A DNA stretch of 47,314 nucleotides. Origin: Candidatus Uhrbacteria bacterium. Its GTDB lineage: Bacteria; Patescibacteriota; Patescibacteriia; UBA9934; GWF2-40-263. The stretch lies in NCBI GenBank assembly GCA_016206085.1, contig JACQSF010000017.1, forward strand, positions 1-47,314, read 5' to 3'. Shown one piece after another: positions 22,628-31,023 of this stretch. Positions within the stretch are counted from its first letter, which is position 1, and every line of letters starts with the position of its first letter. The notes under the pieces are model-generated. The model had not been told where the DNA came from. It made no database searches and was given only the letters and a program-made list of their open reading frames with translations. Position numbers and translations under genes: made by a program.

Positions 22628-23296
22628 ATGCGAATATTAGCTGTCATTCCAGCTCGTTCTGGGAGCAAAGGACTCCCCGGAAAAAATCTTCGCCCACTTG
22701 CGGGGAAGCCTCTTGTTGCCCACTCGATTGATGTGGCATGCGCGTGTTCGTTGATTGATGAGGTACTTGTGACCAGTGACTCAACGGAAATTGGGGACGT
22801 GGCGCGGGCGCACGGAGCCTTGTTTCTGATGCGTCCCGCCGAGCTTGCACAGGATGCAACCCCCATGGAACCGGTTGTACAACACGCTCTGCTCTCACGC
22901 GAAAAAGACGTATCCTCTTTTGATGCCGTCCTTTTATTGCAACCCACCTCGCCATTACGTTCTCTGGAAGATGTCGAGCAGTCTATTCGTTTATTTTCAG
23001 ATGCATCCTGTGGCACGCTTCTCTCCGTCTATCCATCTCATGGGTATCGCTATGTTCTCAAAGAGGGAATCGCCCAGCCGATGTTTCAGGCGCGCGGGAA
23101 CCGACAGGTTCGGGAAGCAGAGTACGTCGAGAATGGTGCGATCTATCTGATTCGATCGGAACTTGCCAGAACTGGAACGATTTTTGGTGATCGTTTGTCG
23201 GCTTATATCATGCCCGCCTCTCGAAGTATTGATGTTGATACCCAGGATGATCTATTGCTCGCGCAGGCTTTGCTCAACACAACGACACGAACATGA
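22628..23296 (+). CDS. neuA: CMP-nonulosonic acid cytidylyltransferase (NeuA/LegF-type)
   Basis: 222 residues, normal length. IPARSGSKGLPGKNLRPLAG is the CTP-binding signature of this family; LLQPTSPLR and EYVENGAIYLI are further conserved blocks, and SIDVDTQDDL near the end holds the metal-binding aspartates. It joins CMP to a nine-carbon acidic sugar (sialic, legionaminic or pseudaminic acid). neuB and neuC lie downstream; the stop overlaps the next start by 4 nt. The substrate cannot be read from sequence. Confidence 0.93.
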   Translation: MRILAVIPARSGSKGLPGKNLRPLAGKPLVAHSIDVACACSLIDEVLVTSDSTEIGDVARAHGALFLMRPAELAQDATPMEPVVQHALLSREKDVSSFDAVLLLQPTSPLRSLEDVEQSIRLFSDASCGTLLSVYPSHGYRYVLKEGIAQPMFQARGNRQVREAEYVENGAIYLIRSELARTGTIFGDRLSAYIMPASRSIDVDTQDDLLLAQALLNTTTRT

Positions 23297-24525
23297 AAAT
23301 CATTCAACTCGCCTCCTACGCGGGAAACATCGGAGACAACGCCAACGTGAGCGGCACGCGACGAGTGTTGCGTGAGAATTTTGGTCGGGAGATTCAGTTT
23401 ACCGATCTTGAGTTTGAATGGTTTGGCACAGATCCACGCTGGGCGCGTCGACGTTTTGACCAGGCGTTTATTGAAGAGGTCAACCAATATGATCTTTTTT
23501 TGATCGGCGGAGGTGGTTTTTTTGGGCTCACGACGAATAAGACATCAACCGGAACACCCATCGACATCCCGCTTGATACCCTTCGACAGATCAAAACACC
23601 GATGGTGTTTTATGCGCTTGGCTTTCACACGATGGCTGGCCACGTAGAGGAGCGTGCCGCAAAGTTCAAACCGTACCTCGAGGCCATTCTCGACATGGAT
23701 CACGTACTCGTGTCGGTTCGCAACGATGGTTCTCTCGCGAACCTTCGATGCATGTTCGGGGAGAACATTGCCTCAAGAATCTTTGTGTGTCCGGATGGTG
23801 GATTTTTTACTCAGACGAAGGAGTCGACCCATGTGGAGTTGGAAGAGGGAACGCGCACGATTGCTCTTCAACTAGGTGGTGACCGGCTTGAGAGACGATT
23901 TTCTTCGCCGAGTCCTTTGTGGGAGACCTTGTTGCGCAAAGGAACAGAGCGTTTGTATCGTATAGCTCGCGGAATTACGCCATCAGCGCTGCCAACGACC
24001 GCCGATTTATTTGTGCGTCGACTCGCGCAGGTCTTCTCAGATGTTCTGGATCAGCACACAGATGTGCGCGTGGTTCTCGTACCGCATATCCCAAGTGACT
24101 TTAAGATGATTGATGCGTTCCTCAAAGAGTTAGGACACTATCATGCCCGTAATCATGCGACCGTCGCGCCCTATCTTCATGGACAAGAGGCTCAGACATA
24201 TCTTTTTAACCTGTATGAGCAGTGTGTACTTACGGTAGGGATGCGTTTTCATGCCAACGTGTGTCCGATCGGACGGCAGATTCCATCAGTTGGTCTGGTG
24301 ACGTATGAGCAAATCGCTGCGTTGTACGATGAACTCGGACTCACACACAGAGCGCTCCACTGGGATGATCCTCAATTTGAAACGAAGCTTTTGGCGTTTG
24401 TCGAAGAATCGTTAGGCGATACGCACGCGATACGAACGCAGTATCAGGACGTGATACAACAGGTGCGTGTACAAGCGGATACATTTCATCGTGTGATCAT
24501 GGACAAGTTTTTTTCTGTCCCGTAA
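23293..24525 (+). CDS. Polysaccharide pyruvyl transferase family protein
   Basis: 410 residues with the PF04230 pattern: early ASYAGNIGDNANVSGTRRVL (NxGDxA start), YDLFLIGGGGFFG, and a late VGMRFHANV with the histidine typical of the family (GxRxH), followed by PSVGLVTYEQ. Members add ketal pyruvate to glycans, or act as related transferases. Its position between neuA and neuB, with a 4-nt overlap to neuA, suggests modification of the same glycan. Confidence 0.8.
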   Translation: MKIIQLASYAGNIGDNANVSGTRRVLRENFGREIQFTDLEFEWFGTDPRWARRRFDQAFIEEVNQYDLFLIGGGGFFGLTTNKTSTGTPIDIPLDTLRQIKTPMVFYALGFHTMAGHVEERAAKFKPYLEAILDMDHVLVSVRNDGSLANLRCMFGENIASRIFVCPDGGFFTQTKESTHVELEEGTRTIALQLGGDRLERRFSSPSPLWETLLRKGTERLYRIARGITPSALPTTADLFVRRLAQVFSDVLDQHTDVRVVLVPHIPSDFKMIDAFLKELGHYHARNHATVAPYLHGQEAQTYLFNLYEQCVLTVGMRFHANVCPIGRQIPSVGLVTYEQIAALYDELGLTHRALHWDDPQFETKLLAFVEESLGDTHAIRTQYQDVIQQVRVQADTFHRVIMDKFFSVP

Positions 24526-24542
24526 TATCCTGGCATTCCTCT

Positions 24543-25571
24543 ATGCTATTCCAAATTGGAAATCGAAAAATTGGCTCTGATCACAAGCCGTTTGTGATCG
24601 TCGAGATTGGGATTAACCACGAGGGCGACCTACACAAGGCCAAACGCATGGTTGACGACGCTCACCAAGCGGGAGCCGAGTGTGTGAAGTTCCAATCCCA
24701 CGTCATTGAAGACGAGATGATTCCCAACGATGTCATTCCAGGTAATGCCAAGGAAAGCATTTGGGACATCATGAAGCGTTGTGCGCTCACGAAAGCAGAA
24801 GACGCGGAATTGAAACGGTACGTGGAAGAGCGCGAGATGATCTATTTGTGTACACCGTTTTCTCGCGCGGCAGCAGATCAGCTTGAAGAGATGCGGGTCT
24901 GTGCGTACAAGATTGGTTCAGGAGAATGTAATAACTATCCGCTCGTAGAGCACATCGCAAGGTTCGGGAAGCCGATCATCGTGAGCACCGGCATGAACGA
25001 CCTCGCGAGTGTCGCAAAGACGGTGGAGATTTTGGAACGTCATCAGGTGCCCTACGCGCTTTTGCACTGCACGTCGATGTACCCGACGCCTTATGAGAAA
25101 GTCCGTTTGGGGGGGATCGCTCAATTGCGAGACGCATTTCCCAACGCGGTCTTAGGTTTGAGCGATCACTCGCTTGGCATCTACACGTGTTTAGGAGCCG
25201 TTGCCTTTGGGGCAAGTATTTTAGAAAAACATTTTACATCCGATAAGACGTGGCCGGGTCCAGATGTCCCGATCTCAATTGATCCTCAGGAACTCAAAGA
25301 GATGATTGTCGGTTCCGCCGCGATTCATGCCGCTTTGGGAGGTGAGAAGACGGTCTTGGCTGAGGAGCAACCAACCATTGATTTTGCGTATGCGTCCGTG
25401 GTGACGATTAAACCCATTTCTGCTGGCGGGCTCTTGACCCGAGAAAATCTGTGGGTAAAACGGCCTGGGACGGGAGAAATTTTGGCGGTCGAGTATGAAT
25501 CATTACTCGGACGCACGATCTCTGGTGATCTCCCCGCCGATGTGCAATTGCGACGTTCCGATCTCGTATGA
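24543..25571 (+). CDS. neuB: Nonulosonic acid synthase (NeuB-type)
   Basis: 342 residues. A TIM-barrel NeuB domain (VIVEIGINHEGDLHKAKRMV; KIGSGE; LLHCTSMYPTP; GLSDHSLGI; EKHFT) is followed by a C-terminal SAF antifreeze-like domain (about residues 285-342; TRENLWVKRPGTGE). It condenses phosphoenolpyruvate with ManNAc or a 2,4-diacetamido-6-deoxymannose. Lies 17 nt after the pyruvyltransferase gene and overlaps neuC by 4 nt. No Shine-Dalgarno site. Confidence 0.95.
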   Translation: MLFQIGNRKIGSDHKPFVIVEIGINHEGDLHKAKRMVDDAHQAGAECVKFQSHVIEDEMIPNDVIPGNAKESIWDIMKRCALTKAEDAELKRYVEEREMIYLCTPFSRAAADQLEEMRVCAYKIGSGECNNYPLVEHIARFGKPIIVSTGMNDLASVAKTVEILERHQVPYALLHCTSMYPTPYEKVRLGGIAQLRDAFPNAVLGLSDHSLGIYTCLGAVAFGASILEKHFTSDKTWPGPDVPISIDPQELKEMIVGSAAIHAALGGEKTVLAEEQPTIDFAYASVVTIKPISAGGLLTRENLWVKRPGTGEILAVEYESLLGRTISGDLPADVQLRRSDLV

Positions 25572-26719
25572 GAAAGATTTGTTTTGTCACAACCCACCGT
25601 TCAGACTTCAGTCGGATGGAACCGGTTGTTCGAGCCTCTCGTGCGCGAGCGGATGTAGATGTGACTCTTGTGGCTGCCGGAAGTCATTTACTTCCAGATT
25701 CAGGGGAAACAGTCAATGACATTTGTTCTCTGGGTCACACCATCGACGCGAAGGCCTACACGGTCGTGGAGGGAGAAACGCTTGCTACGATGTCCAAGTC
25801 CATCGGACTCGGGTGCATTGAGTTTTCTTCCATTTTTGAACGCCTGAATCCCGATGTTGTGGTCTTGCATGGAGACCGATTCGATCTGTTCCCAGCGGCC
25901 ATCGCCGCGGCCATATCCAATATTCGCATCGCCCACATCCAAGGCGGGGAAGTAACCGGGACGATTGATGAAAGTTTGCGACATTGTATCACGAAGCTTT
26001 CCCACCTCCACTTTGTGTCCAATGAGGATGCGGCGATGAGAGTCAAAAAATTGGGTGAGGATCCAGCGGCGGTATTCAATGTGGGATGCCCATCGGTTGA
26101 TGCCATAAAATCAATTGTTTTTCCGGCGCGCGACGAGTTTGCGCGGCGATTTTGTTCCACGTATGGAGGGTGTGTGAACCCCAGGGATCCTTACTTGATT
26201 CTGATTCAACATCCCGTGACCACGGAGTTCGACCAGGCATCACACCAAATGGAGCAGACGATCCATGCCATTGCGCGAGCTGGTATTCCAACGATTCTCA
26301 TCTATCCAAACATCGATGCGGGATCCAAACAGATGGCCTCAATGCTACGGAAGATGTCGGCTTCGATTGGTTTTGGACGGATCGATATGTTCAAGCACAT
26401 CTCCTCACACGATTTTCTTGTGCTCCTTAAGTACGCATCGTGTATTGTTGGAAATTCAAGCTCTGGCATTCGGGAGGCCGGTTATTTTGGTACCCCGTGT
26501 GTGAATATCGGTTCGCGCCAGAGCGGACGACTACGAGGGGCGAACGTCAAAGATGTCACGCACGACGTTGACCAGATTGCTCAGGCGATTTTGGAGCAAG
26601 TTCAACACGCAGCGTATCCCGTCGAAGAACTGTATGGTCATGGACATACCGCTCAGACCATGGTTGAGATCCTCGCACAGCATCCACTTCCTCCCATTCA
26701 GAAATCCATTACCTTCTAA
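25568..26719 (+). CDS. neuC: Hydrolysing UDP-GlcNAc 2-epimerase (NeuC/LegG-type)
   Basis: 383 residues, GT-B fold. VVLHGDRFDLFPAAIAA and AHIQGGEVTGTIDE match the NeuC active-site blocks; GNSSSGIREAGYFGTPCVNI binds the nucleotide. It releases UDP from UDP-GlcNAc (giving ManNAc) or from UDP-diacetylbacillosamine (giving the legionaminic precursor). No bacillosamine dehydratase or aminotransferase lies in the window, so ManNAc is the simplest product unless those genes are elsewhere. Confidence 0.92.
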   Translation: MRKICFVTTHRSDFSRMEPVVRASRARADVDVTLVAAGSHLLPDSGETVNDICSLGHTIDAKAYTVVEGETLATMSKSIGLGCIEFSSIFERLNPDVVVLHGDRFDLFPAAIAAAISNIRIAHIQGGEVTGTIDESLRHCITKLSHLHFVSNEDAAMRVKKLGEDPAAVFNVGCPSVDAIKSIVFPARDEFARRFCSTYGGCVNPRDPYLILIQHPVTTEFDQASHQMEQTIHAIARAGIPTILIYPNIDAGSKQMASMLRKMSASIGFGRIDMFKHISSHDFLVLLKYASCIVGNSSSGIREAGYFGTPCVNIGSRQSGRLRGANVKDVTHDVDQIAQAILEQVQHAAYPVEELYGHGHTAQTMVEILAQHPLPPIQKSITF

Positions 26720-26724
26720 GAACG

Positions 26725-27483
26725 ATGAAACCCATTCGTCTCATATCTCGTATTGACTTGAAAGGGAAGAATGCCGTGAAAGGGATTCAACTTGAAGGTA
26801 TCCGGGTGGTAGGAGATCCTTGCCAGATGGCACAGAGGTATTACCACGATGGCGCAGATGAATTGTTTTTGTTGGACGTCGTGGCGAGTTTGTATGAACG
26901 CGATCTGGATTTGGAACTGATTAAACACATCGCGCAACAGGTGTTTATCCCCATAACGGTTGGAGGTCGCATTCGTTCTATTGAGCAGATTCGTGAGGTG
27001 TTGCGTTCGGGCGCAGACAAGGTTGCGCTCAATACCGGAGCGATTGCGAACCCTTCTGTTCTCGCCCACGCGGTGGAGGCGTTTGGAGCGCAATGCATCG
27101 TGCTTTCGATTGAAGCCAAGAGAAAGACAGACGGACAATGGGAGGCGTATACTGAGAGCGGTCGTCAAAAAACAGGTTTGGACGCGGTTGCCTGGGCCAA
27201 GCGCGGGATCCAGTTGGGAGTGGGGGAGCTCCTTATTACTTCGATCGATGCGGAAGGAATGAGAGCCGGATTTGATCTGGAACTCATGAACGCGATCACG
27301 GCCTTTTCTCCCGTTCCTGTCATTGCCCACGGAGGAGCCGCTTCACCCGCATCGATCCAACAGGTGATTGTGAAAACAGGTGTGGATGCGGTTTCCGCAG
27401 CCTCCATGTTCCACTACATGCAGTACACCCCACGCGAGGTCAAAGCCGTGCTTCATAAAGCCGGTATAGCCGTTCGTGTATGA
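26725..27483 (+). CDS. hisF: HisF-like cyclase subunit of a glycan amidotransferase
   Basis: 252 residues, HisF TIM barrel. The general-acid/base aspartate is kept (RIDLKGKNAVKG, Asp11), while the second catalytic position reads LSIEAKR with Glu130, where true HisF has Asp130. Phosphate-binding loops TVGGRIRS and AHGGAASP are present. It clusters with hisH and a WbpG-type amidotransferase, not with other histidine genes, so it is the accessory HisF2/WbuZ type that helps deliver ammonia for amidination of a sugar. The next gene overlaps by 4 nt. Confidence 0.85.
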   Translation: MKPIRLISRIDLKGKNAVKGIQLEGIRVVGDPCQMAQRYYHDGADELFLLDVVASLYERDLDLELIKHIAQQVFIPITVGGRIRSIEQIREVLRSGADKVALNTGAIANPSVLAHAVEAFGAQCIVLSIEAKRKTDGQWEAYTESGRQKTGLDAVAWAKRGIQLGVGELLITSIDAEGMRAGFDLELMNAITAFSPVPVIAHGGAASPASIQQVIVKTGVDAVSAASMFHYMQYTPREVKAVLHKAGIAVRV

Positions 27484-28121
27484 AAACAGTCGCCATTGTC
27501 GATTACGGGGCAGGGAATCTTTTTAGTCTCATGAAGGCGTTGCGATATGTTGGTGCCTCACCCACTCTTGTGGAGACACCCGAGGCGGTTGAGGGCTCGG
27601 AGGCTCTTATTATTCCTGGTGTCGGAGCATTCCCGGCGGGAATGAAGGCACTCCAAGAACGCGGACTTGTTTCTGCTGTTCAGACATACGCCCAATCTGG
27701 GAAACCCCTTCTTGGGATTTGCTTGGGAGCACAGCTGCTTATGAGCGATGGATACGAATTTGGTCATACGCAAGGATTGGGATGCGTTCCGGGACGAGTG
27801 ATCAAATTTCCAGATCTTGCTCCGGGTTATCGCGTTCCCAACATCAACTGGAATCCCGTGGAGCCTCCTGAACAGGCGAGTCCGAAGTACTGGCAAGGAA
27901 CTCCGTTAGCACATACGCTCCCAGGAAGTCAGTATTATTTCGTGCACTCGTTCATCTGTGAGCCCGAAGACGATCAGGATATTCTGGCACAGACAACCTA
28001 TGGAGGATTTCCGTTCTGCTCCGTCTACCGACGAGGGAATATCGTTGGCAGCCAATTCCATCCGGAGAAGAGTGGAGAGGTCGGACTCCAGTTTCTAAAG
28101 ACGTTTTTGGATAATCTATGA
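27480..28121 (+). CDS. hisH: HisH-like glutamine amidotransferase subunit
   Basis: 213 residues, class I glutaminase. VDYGAGNLFS opens the fold, the nucleophile is Cys81 in LGICLGAQLL, and SQFHPEKSG supplies His and Glu of the triad. It releases ammonia from glutamine. The 4-nt overlaps with hisF and with the wbpG-like gene support a three-subunit complex. Confidence 0.9.
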   Translation: MKTVAIVDYGAGNLFSLMKALRYVGASPTLVETPEAVEGSEALIIPGVGAFPAGMKALQERGLVSAVQTYAQSGKPLLGICLGAQLLMSDGYEFGHTQGLGCVPGRVIKFPDLAPGYRVPNINWNPVEPPEQASPKYWQGTPLAHTLPGSQYYFVHSFICEPEDDQDILAQTTYGGFPFCSVYRRGNIVGSQFHPEKSGEVGLQFLKTFLDNL

Positions 28122-29311
28122 TGGGTCTCCCGCAGGAAGTAGTCTTTTGCAAAAAATGCGTGATTTCCAATCAGCGGCCAAGTTCTGCCGTTGAGTTCAA
28201 GCACACGACACAATCAAAAAAGCAGACGATCGGTTTTGACGAAGAAGGAATCTGCTCTGCCTGCCGGTACCAGGAGATGAAAGAAAAAGAAATCGACTGG
28301 AAGCAAAGAGAAGAGGAACTTCTGACATTGTTAGATCGTCATCGATCTCGTGATGGATCGTACGATTGTGTGGTTCCTGGAAGCGGAGGAAAGGACTCTG
28401 CCTTCACCTCACATCTTTTGAAATATACGTATGGGATGAATCCACTGACCGTCACCTGGGCGCCGCATCTCTATACAGATATCGGGTGGAAGAACATGCA
28501 GAGCTGGATCCATACCGGCGGTTTCGACAATGTTCTCTTTACACCCAACGGACATGTGCATGCTCTCCTGACTCGACTTGCGTTTGAGAATCTTCTCCAT
28601 CCATTCCAGCCTTTCATCATCGGACAGAGGCACGTGGGTCCGCGCGTGGCCGTGAAGTGGAATATTCCTCTCGTGTTCTACGGGGAAAATCAGGCTGAGT
28701 ACGGGAACAACATCGAAGAAAACTTCTCGCCGGTCATGAAACGAGAGTTTTACGCGTTCGATCAAACACTCCACGAACTTTTTTTGGGCGGCGTGTCTGC
28801 ACAGGAGCTGGTAGACACCAAGCACGTTTCAGTCAACGACCTCAATCCCTATCTTCCACCAAAGAAAGAGGACATCGAGCGCACGGGGGTCGAGGTGCAC
28901 TACCTTGGGTACTACGTGAAGTGGGATCCGCAAGAATGTTTTTATTATGCGAGCGCCAACACCGGGTTCCAACCAAATCAGGAACGCACCGAAGGAAGCT
29001 ACTCCAAGTACAGCAGTATCGATGACAAGATCGATCCGTTCCACTACTACACAACGCTTATCAAGTTCGGGATCGGTCGCGCCACCTATGACGCCGCGCA
29101 GGAAATTCGCAACGGAAAAATTACCCGCGAGGAAGGCGTGGCGTTGGTGAGACGTTTTGACACAGAATTTCCTCAGAAGTATTTCCAAGATTTTTTGAAC
29201 TACCTCGGACTCACTCAGGATCAGTTTTGGAGAGTGATCGACCGTTGGCGATCCCCACACCTTTGGAAACAGGAGAATGGAGAATGGATATTACGACAAC
29301 AGGTTACGTAA
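28118..29311 (+). CDS. wbpG: N-acetyl sugar amidotransferase (WbpG/PseA-type)
   Basis: 397 residues. A PP-loop (PGSGGKDSAF, residues 87-96) that activates a substrate with ATP, and two CxxC pairs (CKKC at 11-14, CSAC at 46-49) likely binding zinc. The family turns an N-acetyl group of a sugar into an acetamidino group, using ammonia from HisH/HisF; PseA in Campylobacter does this on pseudaminic acid and WbpG on a mannuronic acid in Pseudomonas. Here the neighbours neuA, neuB and neuC suggest a nonulosonic acid substrate. Confidence 0.88.
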   Translation: MMGLPQEVVFCKKCVISNQRPSSAVEFKHTTQSKKQTIGFDEEGICSACRYQEMKEKEIDWKQREEELLTLLDRHRSRDGSYDCVVPGSGGKDSAFTSHLLKYTYGMNPLTVTWAPHLYTDIGWKNMQSWIHTGGFDNVLFTPNGHVHALLTRLAFENLLHPFQPFIIGQRHVGPRVAVKWNIPLVFYGENQAEYGNNIEENFSPVMKREFYAFDQTLHELFLGGVSAQELVDTKHVSVNDLNPYLPPKKEDIERTGVEVHYLGYYVKWDPQECFYYASANTGFQPNQERTEGSYSKYSSIDDKIDPFHYYTTLIKFGIGRATYDAAQEIRNGKITREEGVALVRRFDTEFPQKYFQDFLNYLGLTQDQFWRVIDRWRSPHLWKQENGEWILRQQVT

Positions 29312-29314
29312 TCT

Positions 29315-31021
29315 ATGGTGTCCCGCTTCAAAGAACTAGCGAGGATCGCCTATTTGTGGCTTCACTACCACATTCCTCCTGTTTTGCGTTTTCGGGATTT
29401 CAACCAGGATTGGGATCGTTTTTGTGAAACCGACCCTGCCGGGCGTGAAGAACTCAAGCGGCTCCAGCAACATCCATCTGATGCTCGAACGATCCTCATC
29501 CTTGTGATGGATCCCTATTGGCAGATGAGCCGATTGGAGTATCTTGTTGCCGCGGGATTTGTGCTGCGTGGACATCGGGTGAAGATCGTCGTGGCGAACC
29601 AGCTTCCGGCGCATGCGTCTGAACGCGTGACGGCCTACGCTCCGCCGGAGTCGTACGGACTTGGATGTGCGGCGCGTCTTTTGGAAAAACTCGGACTGGA
29701 GTTTCAGTATCTTTCAGATTTTTTTTCAGACCATGCGCGAGAAAAATGGGAATCGTTTGTGGGTGATAGGAGTCCGGATGAACTCCTGGCTCTGCGTCAG
29801 GGGGAGGTGAACGTCGGCAGGCTGGTGAAGGCAACGCTCCTAAATTATTTTCTTGCCAACCGTTTGGATTGGAGTGATCCGGTCGTCGTGGCTCGATTTC
29901 GAAAAAGCATGGTTTCCGCGTTCATGGCACTCGAGGCGGTTCAAACGATTGATAAACAAGAGCATCCGTGGAAAGTGTTTTTTAGCAACGGGGGTGTCCT
30001 ACCGCACTATGTCATTCTTCAGTATTTTCTCTCCCGTCACGTCGATACCGTCACCTGGGAACAGCCACCCACGGTCGAAGGCCGCACCCTCTACATCGGT
30101 CATGATACGATTAGTACCAAGGTCACATTTGAAGACTGGTGGGCCTTGCACGCAGATCAACCTTTGAGCGAGAAGGAACAACTTTTTCTTGATCGACACA
30201 TCCTCAAACGGGAGAAGGGCACACAAACGTATCGCGTTTTTACCAATCCCATCGAGGATGTCGAAAGCCTGTATCAGACGCTCGGGATAAAATCAGGTTC
30301 CCCCATCGTTTCCCTCTATACCAATCTTGCGTACGATTCAGCTGTGGTAGACGTGGACACCATTTTTCCCGACATGGTGGAGTGGGTCTTAAAGACAATA
30401 GGTTTTTTTGCTTCGCATCCAGAGCACCCGGCGCACTTAGTCATCCGTATCCATCCGATTGAAAAGATTCTGGAGGGAAGTCCCGCGCGCGCTCCACAGC
30501 AACGGGTGCTTGACGTCATCCGCCGTGCGTATCCGACGCTCCCCGCGAATGTTTTCGTGATTCCTTCTGAAAGTCAGTTGAGTTCTTATACGCTCATGGG
30601 ACTCTCCAGTCTTGGAGTCGTGTACAACAGTACCGTTGCGTTTGAACTTGCGATGCGGGGAACCCCAGTGTTGGCCTGTGCAGAGGCACCGTACAATCAA
30701 AAGGGATTCACGATAGAACCTCATTCACAGGAGATGTATTTTGAGGTGCTGGCACAGGGTTCGTGGCCGCGTCTTTCGGAAGAACAAAAAATCTGGGCAC
30801 AAAAAGCTCTGTACGCCATGACCATCTCGATCATCCGTGATCAGTTTTTTCAAAATATCACGGACGCAAGGGGTCACAGAAAGATTCATGTCGCGTTTCA
30901 GAGTCTGCAGGATCTGAAACCTGGGACGAATCGGTATCTAGACATGTTCTTTCAGGCGATCCTCGAGAAAAAGCCGTTCCGCACTATCACCATTGAGCAG
31001 ATTTTGAACGACGACTTTTAA
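29315..31021 (+). CDS. Capsule-polysaccharide-type glycosyltransferase (KpsC/KpsS-like fold)
   Basis: 568 residues. The C-terminal half resembles capsule synthesis GT-B transferases: HLVIRIHPIEK, VFVIPSESQLSSYTLMGLSS, and VYNSTVAFELAMRGTPVLAC, where the serine/threonine and glutamate contact the nucleotide. Enzymes of this type use CMP-activated acidic sugars, so transfer of the CMP-nonulosonate made by this operon is a good guess. The N-terminal half has no motif I can name. Gaps of 3 and 2 nt to the neighbours. Confidence 0.7.
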   Translation: MVSRFKELARIAYLWLHYHIPPVLRFRDFNQDWDRFCETDPAGREELKRLQQHPSDARTILILVMDPYWQMSRLEYLVAAGFVLRGHRVKIVVANQLPAHASERVTAYAPPESYGLGCAARLLEKLGLEFQYLSDFFSDHAREKWESFVGDRSPDELLALRQGEVNVGRLVKATLLNYFLANRLDWSDPVVVARFRKSMVSAFMALEAVQTIDKQEHPWKVFFSNGGVLPHYVILQYFLSRHVDTVTWEQPPTVEGRTLYIGHDTISTKVTFEDWWALHADQPLSEKEQLFLDRHILKREKGTQTYRVFTNPIEDVESLYQTLGIKSGSPIVSLYTNLAYDSAVVDVDTIFPDMVEWVLKTIGFFASHPEHPAHLVIRIHPIEKILEGSPARAPQQRVLDVIRRAYPTLPANVFVIPSESQLSSYTLMGLSSLGVVYNSTVAFELAMRGTPVLACAEAPYNQKGFTIEPHSQEMYFEVLAQGSWPRLSEEQKIWAQKALYAMTISIIRDQFFQNITDARGHRKIHVAFQSLQDLKPGTNRYLDMFFQAILEKKPFRTITIEQILNDDF

Positions 31022-31023
31022 CT

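Noticed and set aside
26725..28121. hisF and hisH as histidine biosynthesis genes
   Set aside because: No other his genes are nearby and both are coupled to a WbpG-type amidotransferase and neu genes, as in glycan amidination loci.
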